In this document: positions 1 to 7,568 of the stretch, one piece after another
How the letters are laid out: every line of letters starts with the position of its first letter
Position numbering within the stretch: position 1 is the first letter of the stretch
From: Candidatus Zhuqueibacterota bacterium
Lineage (GTDB): Bacteria > Zhuqueibacterota > Zhuqueibacteria > Thermofontimicrobiales > Thiofontviventaceae
Length of the DNA stretch: 55,273 bases
Reading direction: 5' to 3'
Assembly: GCA_016931935.1 (NCBI GenBank)
Contig: JAFGDW010000300.1
Coordinates: 1-55,273, forward strand
Made by a program: the position numbers and the translations under genes
The notes under the pieces: model-generated
What the model was told of the DNA's origin: nothing
Database searches by the model: none
Seen by the model: only the letters and a program-made list of their open reading frames with translations

Positions 1-25
1 CCTCCTTACGTTACCGCTTGCACTG

Positions 26-73
26 TTAATCCACTGGTATACTTTTCAATTAATACAATGGTACACTTTTTAC
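26..73. repeat. Two tandem 24-bp direct repeats, possible insertion-sequence end
   Basis: Bases 26-49 and 50-73 match at 19 of 24 positions. Both copies share TTAAT, then TGGTA, then ACTTTT. Repeated TGGTACACTTTT-type motifs are what I recall from the ends of IS21-family elements, so an insertion-sequence end reaching in from outside the window is possible. No transposase is visible here. The repeat itself is seen directly; the IS21 link is weak inference. Confidence 0.4.
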
Positions 74-100
74 TTGAAATTTACAAACATCCATAAAATC

Positions 101-1891
101 TCAATTATTATACATCGCATTAATTTCCTGAACATAATTACCGGCAATGATTTTGCGCTTCATTTTTAGTGTTGGTGTCATTTCACCACTTTCCAGGGTA
201 AATTCACGTGTTAGCAGCGTGAACTTTTTGATTTGTTCGAACCTGGCGAAATCGCATAATAGTTCCTGAACATGCTGTTCAATTAGTTGATAAATTTTAT
301 TCAGACTGACTAACTCATCCCTGGAATTGAATATGAGACCGTTATCATGTGCGTATTTTTCGAGTGTGTCAAAATTCGGTACGATCAGCGCTGTTAAATA
401 ATTACGCGCATCACCAACTACCATCACCTGTTCAATATAGGGTGATGACACAAGCTTGCTTTCAATTGCGGATGGTGTAACGTTTTTTCCACCTGAAGTG
501 ACGATTATGTTTTTCTTACGATCCGTAATATGCAGAAAACCCTCCTCGTCGAAATAACCAATATCCCCCGTGTGCAGCCAACCGTCCGAATCTATTGTTT
601 CCAGTGTTGCCTCCGGATTTTGATAATATCCTTTCATTACATGAGGACCGCGTGTCAAAATTTCACCGTCATTGGCAATCATTGCTTCAACTCCCGGAAT
701 GATTTTTCCGACCGCGCCAAATTTGAAGGCATCTTCATGATTAACTGTAATGACCGGCGATGTTTCCGTCAGCCCGTAGCCCTCAAGAATAAGAATGCCG
801 GCACGATAGAAGAATTCACCGATATCTTTGGGTAATGGCGCACCGCCGGAGGCAAAAAAACGCATCCGTCCACCCAAACGATTTTTTAATTTTTGAAAAA
901 CCAAATGTGTGGCTATGAAATACTGCCAGTTCAATAGCGCAGAGATACGTCCCGATTTTCGCGCGCGGACATACTTTTCTCCAATTTTTACAGCCCACCA
1001 AAATATTTTTCGCTTTATTGCCGAACCGGCTTCTGCTTGCTCAATGACACGCGTATATACTTTTTCCAGCACTCTGGGGACAGTTGCAACCACTGTTGGA
1101 CACACTTCTCCAAAATTTTGGGCGATCGTTTCAATACTTTCGGCATAGGCAATGGTTGCGCCGGCACAAATTGCACAGAATTGGCCAGCCATTCTTTCAA
1201 ACGAGTGGCTCAATGGAAGAAATGACAACAGCGTATCTTCTTCATTTACGCGCAAAACCTGCAATCCGGCAATAACATTTGAGAGGATATTACCATGACT
1301 AAGCATAACACCTTTGGGCGCTCCGGTTGTTCCTGATGTATAAATGATGCCACACAGGTCATCGGAGAGGACGTTATCTACCATCTGCTGATAAAACTCA
1401 GGATGTTCAATATATATTTCTTTTCCTAAATCACATAGGTTAGTCATTGTCATGACACTATTATCTGAAATTTTCACCGGTTCAATGGTTATGATCTTTT
1501 CCAATGCCGGTAATTGTTCAAAAAGGGACTGTACTTTTTCAAATAAATCGGATGTAGAAACTATGATTACTCTAGTTCCCGAATCTTCAAGGATATATTT
1601 AATTTGTGCCGGTGTGAGTGTGGTATAAAGGGGGACATTAATCGCTCCTACGGAAAGAATACCAAAATCGGCTATCGGCCACTCAGGACGATTTTCCGAG
1701 AGCAGAGCAATTCGGTCACCATGCCGTATCCCTATTCTCGAAAGCCCAAGTGCAACATTACGAATCTGATCACTAAATTCAAGATATGTGATGCCATCGT
1801 ACCGCCCATTCTGCTTTTTCATGAGTGCGGTATTGTTTCCCGAGCGTTTGACCGTCGCTAATAACATATCGACAAGATTACGTGCTTCCAT
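101..1891 (-). CDS. Long-chain acyl-CoA synthetase (AMP-forming), copy 1
   Basis: This 596-residue protein belongs to the adenylate-forming (AMP-binding) superfamily. It activates a fatty acid to an acyl-adenylate and then to acyl-CoA, probably at the inner membrane face. Visible motifs are the P-loop-like YTSGTTGAPKG, GYGLTETSP, the hinge-region GWLHTGDIGY and DRKKNIIVTSGGKN; the length fits FadD/FAA-type enzymes. I place the start at 1891 (MEARNLVDML), because AGGAG lies seven bases upstream and the paralogue next door begins at the equivalent point. An in-frame Met at 1948 would add 19 residues that overlap a GC-rich hairpin. It is closely related to the gene at 2007-3809, so the pair is a tandem duplication. 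Substrate chain length cannot be read from the sequence. Confidence 0.9.
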   Translation of the reverse strand: MEARNLVDMLLATVKRSGNNTALMKKQNGRYDGITYLEFSDQIRNVALGLSRIGIRHGDRIALLSENRPEWPIADFGILSVGAINVPLYTTLTPAQIKYILEDSGTRVIIVSTSDLFEKVQSLFEQLPALEKIITIEPVKISDNSVMTMTNLCDLGKEIYIEHPEFYQQMVDNVLSDDLCGIIYTSGTTGAPKGVMLSHGNILSNVIAGLQVLRVNEEDTLLSFLPLSHSFERMAGQFCAICAGATIAYAESIETIAQNFGEVCPTVVATVPRVLEKVYTRVIEQAEAGSAIKRKIFWWAVKIGEKYVRARKSGRISALLNWQYFIATHLVFQKLKNRLGGRMRFFASGGAPLPKDIGEFFYRAGILILEGYGLTETSPVITVNHEDAFKFGAVGKIIPGVEAMIANDGEILTRGPHVMKGYYQNPEATLETIDSDGWLHTGDIGYFDEEGFLHITDRKKNIIVTSGGKNVTPSAIESKLVSSPYIEQVMVVGDARNYLTALIVPNFDTLEKYAHDNGLIFNSRDELVSLNKIYQLIEQHVQELLCDFARFEQIKKFTLLTREFTLESGEMTPTLKMKRKIIAGNYVQEINAMYNN

Positions 1892-1914
1892 ACTCAGTCT
1901 CCTAAAATGTAAAT

Positions 1915-1935
1915 GCCCCGGCATAAGACCGGGGC
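1915..1935 (-). other. GC-rich hairpin between the two acyl-CoA synthetase genes
   Basis: A perfect 7-bp stem (GCCCCGG/CCGGGGC) encloses a 7-base loop, 24 bases upstream of the chosen start of the downstream synthetase. On the minus strand it is followed by ATTTACATTTT, not by a clean T run. It may be a weak terminator, an mRNA-processing stem or an attenuator limiting expression of the second copy. Confidence 0.4.
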
Positions 1936-1950
1936 TGAAATTCAACACGT

Positions 1951-1979
1951 AAAAAAACTATGTCATGATTTTTTCATGA
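1951..1979 (-). terminator. Probable terminator after acyl-CoA synthetase copy 2
   Basis: TCATGA at 1963-1968 pairs with TCATGA at 1974-1979 around a short loop. Reading on the minus strand, a run of seven T residues (1957-1951) follows five bases later. It sits 28 bases past the stop codon of the 2007-3809 gene. The stem is short and AT-rich, so termination may be partial and leave some transcript for the downstream copy. Confidence 0.45.
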
Positions 1980-2006
1980 TGAAATCGGTTAATTATTATG
2001 TCGTAA

Positions 2007-3809
2007 TTAATCCTTATCACCATCGTACATTGCGTCGATCACGGAAGCATAGTTATTTTCAACAATTTTACGTTTGACTTTAAGCGATGGCGTCAACTCA
2101 CCTGATTCGATTGTAAATTCATTGCTCAATAACGTGAATTTTTTAATTTGCTCAAACCGTGCAAGATTGGCAGTTAATTTATCAATTTCATCCTTGATTA
2201 ATTTATTTATGGTTTCATGGGCTAACAGTGCATCAATCGATTCATACGTAATGGATTGTTCATTTGCATATTTGATCAGATTATCCTTGGCTGGCACGAT
2301 TAGCGCAGACAAAAAGTTGCGTTTGTCACCAATCACCATTACCTGATCAATATAAGGACTCATAATCAACAAATTTTCGATCGATGCGGGCGTTACATTT
2401 TTACCACCCGAGGTTACAAGAATATTTTTTTTACGATCTGTGATAAATAGAAAACCTTCATCATCGAGGTAGCCAATATCGCCAGTGTGAAGCCAACCAT
2501 CAGCATCGATGGCTTCGTCAGTAGCCTCAGGATTGTTATAATATCCTTTCATGATATTGGGTCCTCGAGTCAATATTTCACCGTCTTCAGCAATGCGAAC
2601 TTCGGTATTTTTTATCTTTGGTCCGACTGATCCGAATTTATATTTTTCCTCCTGATTCACAGCAATTACGGGAGATGTTTCGGTTAATCCATAACCTTCC
2701 AACACAAGAATGCCTGCTTTAAAGAAAAATTCGGCTATTTCTTTAGACAGTGGGGCACCTCCGGAAACAAAGAATCGTAAATGTCCACCAACACGTTGAT
2801 GCAGTTTACTAAATACAAGTTTTGTGGCGAGCCCGTATTTAAATTTCAAGAATCCTGCAGGCGTCTTGCCGGATAATATAGCTTTTGCATGTTTTTCACC
2901 GACATTCACTGCCCAATAAAATATTTTTTTCTTGATAGGGGAACCAGATTCTGCATTCTCGATAACACGGCCATACACTTTTTCCAGAAGACGGGGAACA
3001 GTTGTCACCAGTGTTGGTTTCACTTCCCCCAGATTATCTGCGACTGTTTCTACACTTTCGGCGTAGGCAATGGTTGCGCCAGCATAAATTGCCAAAAACT
3101 GTCCGGCCATTCGCTCAAATGAATGACATAACGGCAGGAATGAAAGAAATGTATCGGTTTCATCAACTCGTAGTGAAAGCAGTGAATTTTGTACATTGGA
3201 AAGAATATTTTGATGCGTGAGCATCACACCTTTGGGGGCACCTGTCGTACCGGAGGTGTAAATAATGCCACACAAATCATCAGGCTTCACCTGACTTGCC
3301 GCTTCCAGATAGTACTCAGGATGTGCTTGTGCAAACGATTTCCCTTTTTCAGCCAATGCGTTAAATGACAACATGTAGTCAGTTGGGTTTTCATAGGGAT
3401 CAATATAAATGACTTTTTCAAGTTGAGGTAGTTTGTCGAAAATAGGAGTGATTTTATTAACAAGGTCGGGAGTCGAAGCGATGATAATTTTTGTGCCTGA
3501 ATCAGCAAGAATGTATTGAATTTGTTCGGAGGTGATTGTCGGGTATATCGGAACGTTTGTTGCGCCGATTGAAAGTATCCCCAGATCACTAAACGGCCAT
3601 TCCATCCGATTTTCGGAAATAAGCGCCACGCGATCCCCTGCTTGAATTCCAAGCGACGCCAATCCAAGTCCTACATACTTAACACGCTCTCCAAATTCAT
3701 TATAGATAATCCCCTCGTACACCCCGTTTTTCTTTTTCATTAGTGATGTTTTGTTGCCATGCTTCTGGACGACGTCCAAAAACATTGCTGTTAGCGTTTG
3801 GACTGCCAT
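2007..3809 (-). CDS. Long-chain acyl-CoA synthetase (AMP-forming), copy 2
   Basis: This is a 600-residue AMP-forming acyl-CoA synthetase with the same motif series as its neighbour: YTSGTTGAPKG, GYGLTETSP, GWLHTGDIGY and DRKKNILVTSGGKN. The start at 3809 (MAVQTLTAMF) has GGGAGGT five bases upstream. The two proteins are similar along their whole length; for example SFERMAGQF and AGATIAYAES are identical in both. Upstream lies a good minus-strand promoter (3851-3879) and an inverted repeat between it and the start codon (3825-3843), suggesting repressor control. The role is fatty-acid activation for membrane lipid synthesis or beta-oxidation. No other fatty-acid genes are adjacent, so the pathway direction is unknown. 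Confidence 0.9.
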   Translation of the reverse strand: MAVQTLTAMFLDVVQKHGNKTSLMKKKNGVYEGIIYNEFGERVKYVGLGLASLGIQAGDRVALISENRMEWPFSDLGILSIGATNVPIYPTITSEQIQYILADSGTKIIIASTPDLVNKITPIFDKLPQLEKVIYIDPYENPTDYMLSFNALAEKGKSFAQAHPEYYLEAASQVKPDDLCGIIYTSGTTGAPKGVMLTHQNILSNVQNSLLSLRVDETDTFLSFLPLCHSFERMAGQFLAIYAGATIAYAESVETVADNLGEVKPTLVTTVPRLLEKVYGRVIENAESGSPIKKKIFYWAVNVGEKHAKAILSGKTPAGFLKFKYGLATKLVFSKLHQRVGGHLRFFVSGGAPLSKEIAEFFFKAGILVLEGYGLTETSPVIAVNQEEKYKFGSVGPKIKNTEVRIAEDGEILTRGPNIMKGYYNNPEATDEAIDADGWLHTGDIGYLDDEGFLFITDRKKNILVTSGGKNVTPASIENLLIMSPYIDQVMVIGDKRNFLSALIVPAKDNLIKYANEQSITYESIDALLAHETINKLIKDEIDKLTANLARFEQIKKFTLLSNEFTIESGELTPSLKVKRKIVENNYASVIDAMYDGDKD

Positions 3810-3824
3810 TAATACCTCCCATCA

Positions 3825-3843
3825 TGTAATAGTAATGATTACA
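3825..3843. promoter_or_regulatory. Inverted repeat, candidate operator of the acyl-CoA synthetase promoter
   Basis: TGTAAT and ATTACA form a perfect inverted repeat with a 7-base spacer. It lies directly between the predicted transcription start (about 3844) and the start codon at 3809. That is the usual place for a repressor site of the TetR or GntR kind, families that often control acyl-CoA synthetase genes. No regulator gene is visible nearby. Confidence 0.4.
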
Positions 3844-3850
3844 GTGGTGT

Positions 3851-3879
3851 AATATAAGAAACAATTTTTGGAGAAGCAA
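3851..3879 (-). promoter_or_regulatory. Sigma-70-like promoter for the acyl-CoA synthetase pair
   Basis: On the minus strand TTGCTT (3879-3874) and TATATT (3856-3851) are separated by exactly 17 bases. The predicted transcript starts near 3844, giving a leader of about 35 bases before the gene at 3809. Confidence 0.55.
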
Positions 3880-3915
3880 GAAAAATCTAATTCGGCAATT
3901 CTGTAATAATTTTGT

Positions 3916-3944
3916 TTGACTCTTATTAAAAAAATTTGTATAAT
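3916..3944 (+). promoter_or_regulatory. Near-consensus sigma-70 promoter for the DUF3467 gene
   Basis: TTGACT at 3916-3921 and TATAAT at 3939-3944 are separated by 17 bases, close to the housekeeping consensus. It points toward the DUF3467 gene and is back to back with the acyl-CoA synthetase promoter, so 3845-3950 is a divergent promoter region. The implied 5' leader is about 85 bases. Confidence 0.7.
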
Positions 3945-4036
3945 CATTCACTGTACCGGGTGACAGAATGTGCCTGAATTCAAATTATTGAATCCACGAT
4001 ATCCGCTATCATATCTTTTTTTAAAAGGAGATTATC

Positions 4037-4348
4037 ATGCAACAACCGCAGCAACCTCAGCAGATAAATGTCGAACTCGGAGAGAAAGAAGCTGAAGGGA
4101 TTTATTCGAATTTGGCAATGATCACCCATTCCCCCGCCGAATTTGTCATCGATTATACTCGAATGCTTCCGGGAGTACCAAAAACAAAAGTCTATGCCCG
4201 CATTATCATGACACCACAGCATGCGAAATCGTTACTACGTGCGCTTGAGGAAAATATTAAAAAATATGAAGATCAATTTGGTGAAATCAAATTGTACGGG
4301 GATAATAAAAATAAAAATTTCGGATTTCATGCAACAGATAAAGAATAA
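4037..4348 (+). CDS. DUF3467 family small protein
   Basis: This 103-residue protein has a Gln/Pro-rich start followed by a compact domain. Segments such as YSNLAMITHSPAEFVIDYTR, LPGVPKTKVYARIIMTPQH and the end of the helix LLRALEENIKKYEDQFGEI match my memory of DUF3467, a widespread family of unknown function. The start is well supported by AAAAGGAG eight bases upstream and a near-consensus promoter at 3916-3944. No signal peptide is visible, so it is probably cytoplasmic. It is transcribed alone, away from the acyl-CoA synthetases. The family assignment is fairly secure; the function is unknown. Confidence 0.85.
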   Translation: MQQPQQPQQINVELGEKEAEGIYSNLAMITHSPAEFVIDYTRMLPGVPKTKVYARIIMTPQHAKSLLRALEENIKKYEDQFGEIKLYGDNKNKNFGFHATDKE

Positions 4349-4499
4349 TTCTTTTAATTATTGCAACATTTTCCCCAAAAGTGAAGTATAATTTCACTAC
4401 CTCGCATTGTTCAGTTGTACGTGGTATCCATTTTCCGCTGACAATTTCAAGTCAATCAAATCAATTGATCAGTTACTAGTTTCGACATTTTACAGCATC

Positions 4500-4520
4500 A
4501 GATGAAAGTTTCGTTCATCT
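4500..4520. other. Perfect 7-bp hairpin upstream of the outer-membrane protein gene
   Basis: AGATGAA and TTCATCT pair around a 7-base loop about 33 bases before the start codon at 4554. No T run follows on the plus strand. It could be an operator or an mRNA leader stem. The rest of the 205-base gap from 4349 holds nothing else I can support. Confidence 0.3.
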
Positions 4521-4553
4521 TGGACATAAAACTTAAATTCTTATTATAATAGT

Positions 4554-5144
4554 ATGTATTTTCGATATATTACAGCCGGTTTAATACTAGTATCCATCCT
4601 CTTTCCATCGATTGGCACGGGACAATCCAATGATCCGTTTGCTTATGCAGGAATAGGCATCGAATGGGGATCGTGGCATCCGAATAACCTGCGGATCGCT
4701 GGCCACGGATTGTCACTTAAATCCATGAATGATAATCTTTATATTAGCGGATTTGCACTAGCTCCTGTGGCAAACGGTTTTGCATTGCGCTTTACCGTTG
4801 GATATTTCAGGCACACAGCGCCAGATAAAAGTTATAAAACAATTGAGCTTATGCCAATTTTGCTTGACATTAAATACCAATTAATTGCTGAAAGCAGGCT
4901 ATCACCGTATGTAAGTTATGGGATAAGTTCATGTGCAGGCCAACAATCGCCAAAGAAGGATAATGAATATGATTTAGGTTACGGTCTTAACTTTGGAACC
5001 GGTTTTGATCTTTTGATGTCGCGGCGCATTGCGCTTGGTTGCGAGTTTCGTTATCACTATTTACGATTTGAAAAACCAATGGTGATAACCGATGATTTCA
5101 GTGGCCCCAAGGTGAACGTGTCACTATATTATTTATTTAAATAA
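4554..5144 (+). CDS. Small outer-membrane beta-barrel protein, unknown function
   Basis: This is a 196-residue exported protein. Residues 1 to about 23 form a signal peptide (MYFRYITAGLILVSILFPSI, then a small-residue cleavage region). The rest shows alternating polar and hydrophobic strands with Gly and aromatic residues, and the C-terminus VNVSLYYLFK ends in Phe-Lys, as in small 8-strand barrels recognised by the BAM machine. I see no catalytic motif. There is no Shine-Dalgarno sequence, and a stop codon lies in frame at 4527-4529, so 4554 is the only reasonable ATG. It converges on the polysaccharide locus and its stop codon abuts the shared terminator hairpin. Confidence 0.7.
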   Translation: MYFRYITAGLILVSILFPSIGTGQSNDPFAYAGIGIEWGSWHPNNLRIAGHGLSLKSMNDNLYISGFALAPVANGFALRFTVGYFRHTAPDKSYKTIELMPILLDIKYQLIAESRLSPYVSYGISSCAGQQSPKKDNEYDLGYGLNFGTGFDLLMSRRIALGCEFRYHYLRFEKPMVITDDFSGPKVNVSLYYLFK

Positions 5145-5176
5145 AAAAAGCCTGTGGATATTGAGGCCACAGGCTT
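5142..5176 (-). terminator. Strong terminator at the end of the polysaccharide locus
   Basis: AAGCCTGTGG (5148-5157) and CCACAGGCTT (5167-5176) form a perfect 10-bp stem with a 9-base loop. On the minus strand the stem runs into an unbroken T run (5149-5143) followed by ATTT. It lies 25 bases beyond the stop codon of gmhA. On the plus strand no T run follows, so it serves mainly the minus-strand operon. Confidence 0.85.
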
Positions 5177-5200
5177 ACAGTACAACAAATTATTTTTGTA

Positions 5201-5857
5201 TTACTTAAACACAACAGTATTTACTAGACGACTCTCCTGCATCTCTTGTTCAAGTGTTGTGGACACTCGTTCAACATAACGATATCCGCTTGCCAATTTT
5301 TCACGCAGTTGATCCACAATATAGTGAACAATAATGCCATGAACCGCTTCTGTCATCCCCATATCATCAACCGGTACATGAATTGTATGTAATGCCATTT
5401 CCCTTAATTTGCCGCCATCAAATCCAGTCATTCCGACGGTGACAAGACATCTTCTATTTGCATAATCGACAGCTTTAATTATATTCGGAGAATTACCCGA
5501 GCCACTAATCGCAATAACTACATCATTTGGTTCAGCGTAGGTACGTAATTGCTGTTCGAAAATTGAGTCATATCCAACATCATTTGCAAGGGCCAGAATA
5601 AAAGGAGTGTTATCTGTCAAACTAATCGCTTTAAAACGTAAGCCATCACGGTGAATATTTCCATTAAGTGTGCCTTTTGCCAAATCTTCAGCAAGATGAG
5701 ACGCGGTTGCTCCGCTGCCTCCGTTACCACAAATAAAAATATGCTGCTTACGATAATAGGCTTTTTCCAAAATATCAAGTAATTGACTAATTTCTTTTTC
5801 ATCCACCATCGTACATACATCATTTACACGTTCAAAATAATCATTCATCATTTCCAT
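5201..5857 (-). CDS. gmhA: Sedoheptulose-7-phosphate isomerase (phosphoheptose isomerase)
   Basis: This 218-residue SIS-domain protein converts sedoheptulose 7-phosphate to D-glycero-D-manno-heptose 7-phosphate in the cytoplasm, the first step toward NDP-heptose. Visible GmhA features are ICGNGGSGATASHLAEDL, the Ser-rich phosphate loop ISGSGNSPN, the MTGFDGGKL turn and the late TEAVHGIIVHYIVD segment, which carries the Glu and His used in catalysis. A strong GAGGAG precedes the ATG. The start lies inside the end of hddA (10-base overlap), so the two are translationally coupled. It is the last gene of the locus and is followed by a strong terminator. With hddA and hddC it defines a GDP-heptose branch. 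Confidence 0.93.
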   Translation of the reverse strand: MEMMNDYFERVNDVCTMVDEKEISQLLDILEKAYYRKQHIFICGNGGSGATASHLAEDLAKGTLNGNIHRDGLRFKAISLTDNTPFILALANDVGYDSIFEQQLRTYAEPNDVVIAISGSGNSPNIIKAVDYANRRCLVTVGMTGFDGGKLREMALHTIHVPVDDMGMTEAVHGIIVHYIVDQLREKLASGYRYVERVSTTLEQEMQESRLVNTVVFK

Positions 5858-6837
5858 TCGTATCTCCTCACATTAAAAATAATCTTGCTACCATCTTTTT
5901 CCAAAAAGAATGGGAATTCCCGGTATTCATGCAATGCATTACGTACCTTGTGTTGCACTTCCCGCGGACAGTAAAGCAGCATAAATCCACCGCCACCTGC
6001 ACCGGAGATTTTTCCACCGATAGCTCCAGCTTCGCGCGCCCGTTTGTACATATTGTCGATATCGGGATTGGAAATCTGCGTTGCCAATTTTTTCTTTAGT
6101 TCCCAGCCGTCGCCTAAAATCTCTCCAATTCGATCAAAATGATGAGCATCCAAGCACTCACGAATTTCTCTGGCCTGATATTTCATCTCCCTTAGAAAAT
6201 CCATTTTATTTACAGTTTGCGCCTTCTGTTCGGAAAGAATACGATCGGCCTGTCGTGTTTTCCCGGTATAGAAAAGCATTAAATTAGAACCAAACATCCG
6301 ATTTTTGCTATTCACTAAATTGATTTTCTCATTAGTCACAGTATCATCGGGCATAAATCTGAAAAACCGCACGCCACCATATGCAGCGATGTACTGATCC
6401 TGTTTTCCAATCGGCTTTCCCAAAATATCAATTTCAATTTCTGAAGCCTCTTTTGCCAATTGTTCAGCGGTAACCTGTATCCCCTGATAGGCATAGAGAG
6501 CATTCAATAAACCAACCGTTACACTGCTTGATGAACCAAGTCCGGATCCGGATGAAGGAATGTCTGCGAGAGTAGTTATTTCCACGCCATATTTGACGCC
6601 TGTTATCCGCATGGCTTCTCGCACCAGGCCATGCTCTATTTCATCAACATGATCCGCAATTTCCTTTTTCGAACAGTTTACATAAATTTTATCATCAAAC
6701 CGTTCTTTAACAATAATAAATACATATTTGTCAATCGCAGAACTAACAACCCAACCTTCTTCATTTCCATAAAAACTTTTCAGATCAGTTCCGCCGCCAG
6801 CGAAACTGATTCTGAGTGGTGTTTGAGAAATTATCAT
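5848..6837 (-). CDS. hddA: D-glycero-alpha-D-manno-heptose 7-phosphate kinase
   Basis: This 329-residue GHMP kinase phosphorylates heptose 7-phosphate at the anomeric oxygen. It opens with TPLRISFAGGGTDL, the signature of the HddA/fucokinase branch, and carries the GHMP ATP loop IPSSGSGLGSSSSV at about residues 92-105 and a C-terminal GGKISGAGGGGFM. The length fits HddA. AAGGATCT stands just before the ATG. Its neighbours gmhA and hddC are the other steps of the same pathway, which supports HddA over the related fucokinase or galactokinase. The 1,7-bisphosphate phosphatase GmhB is not in the window and would have to be supplied from elsewhere. Confidence 0.92.
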   Translation of the reverse strand: MIISQTPLRISFAGGGTDLKSFYGNEEGWVVSSAIDKYVFIIVKERFDDKIYVNCSKKEIADHVDEIEHGLVREAMRITGVKYGVEITTLADIPSSGSGLGSSSSVTVGLLNALYAYQGIQVTAEQLAKEASEIEIDILGKPIGKQDQYIAAYGGVRFFRFMPDDTVTNEKINLVNSKNRMFGSNLMLFYTGKTRQADRILSEQKAQTVNKMDFLREMKYQAREIRECLDAHHFDRIGEILGDGWELKKKLATQISNPDIDNMYKRAREAGAIGGKISGAGGGGFMLLYCPREVQHKVRNALHEYREFPFFLEKDGSKIIFNVRRYEWK

Positions 6838-6878
6838 ATAAGATCCTTATTATCAATCAAGTCTTTATCATCATACAT

Positions 6879-7568
6879 TCACAAATTCCAATCCATTGTC
6901 GCCTTTTCATAATTCTGTGGTGAACCAATATCCAAGAAATAGTCGCGTATCAAATATCCTTTCATATTCCCAACAAGTTTCGGCAGCAGGTGGTATCCAA
7001 TATCCACGGGATTATCACCATCAATATAATTTAACACATCCTGTGATGCGACATAAATACCAGCACCCGCAAGATTACTAACCGGTTTTTGAGGCTTTTC
7101 AATAAAGCTAATGACGTTCTTATGCTCATCCAATTCAACGATTCCACACTCAGTAGGTTTATCGGTTTTGAATAAGCCAATAGTTAGTAAGGGATGAGTA
7201 TTTTTATGCTGCGTTATTAAATCAGTAAGATTCATGTTTGTTAAATTATCGGCATAACAAATAAGGAATGATTCCTCATTATTAACAAAATTACGACATG
7301 CCCGCAACGTTCCGGCACTACCCAATAGTTGTTCTTCATAAAACAACTCGACATTCAATTCGAAATCCTGTCTATCTACAAATGATCGCACCTGGTCCGG
7401 CAAGTAATTTAAATTAATTAACACATCAGTGATTCCATGCTGCTCAAACAGTTGGAACCAATAGTACATCAATGGCTTGCCTGCGATCGGGATTAAACAT
7501 TTGGGCGTCGTTTCAGTGAGTGGCCTCAATCTTGAGCCGATGCCGGCTGCCAGCAGAAACGCTTTCAT
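6879..7568 (-). CDS. hddC: D-glycero-alpha-D-manno-heptose 1-phosphate nucleotidyltransferase
   Basis: This 229-residue nucleotidyltransferase has the signature LAAGIGSRLRPLTETTPKCL at its N-terminus and the later pattern GTLRACRNF, YADNLTNM and VEKP-like IEKPQKP. Genomic context with hddA and gmhA makes guanylyl transfer to heptose 1-phosphate the likely reaction, giving GDP-D-glycero-D-manno-heptose. The signature starts at residue 6, so the ATG at 7568 must be right even though it lies 56 bases inside the 3' end of the upstream epimerase gene in another frame. No strong SD is visible; translation may depend on termination of the upstream gene. RmlA-type thymidylyltransferase activity is a less likely alternative. 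Confidence 0.85.
   Translation of the reverse strand: MKAFLLAAGIGSRLRPLTETTPKCLIPIAGKPLMYYWFQLFEQHGITDVLINLNYLPDQVRSFVDRQDFELNVELFYEEQLLGSAGTLRACRNFVNNEESFLICYADNLTNMNLTDLITQHKNTHPLLTIGLFKTDKPTECGIVELDEHKNVISFIEKPQKPVSNLAGAGIYVASQDVLNYIDGDNPVDIGYHLLPKLVGNMKGYLIRDYFLDIGSPQNYEKATMDWNL

Noticed and set aside
4520..4550. TTGGAC/TATAAT promoter immediately before the outer-membrane protein gene
   Set aside because: The spacer is 19 bases and the -10 box ends three bases before the ATG, which would put the transcript start inside or after the start codon.
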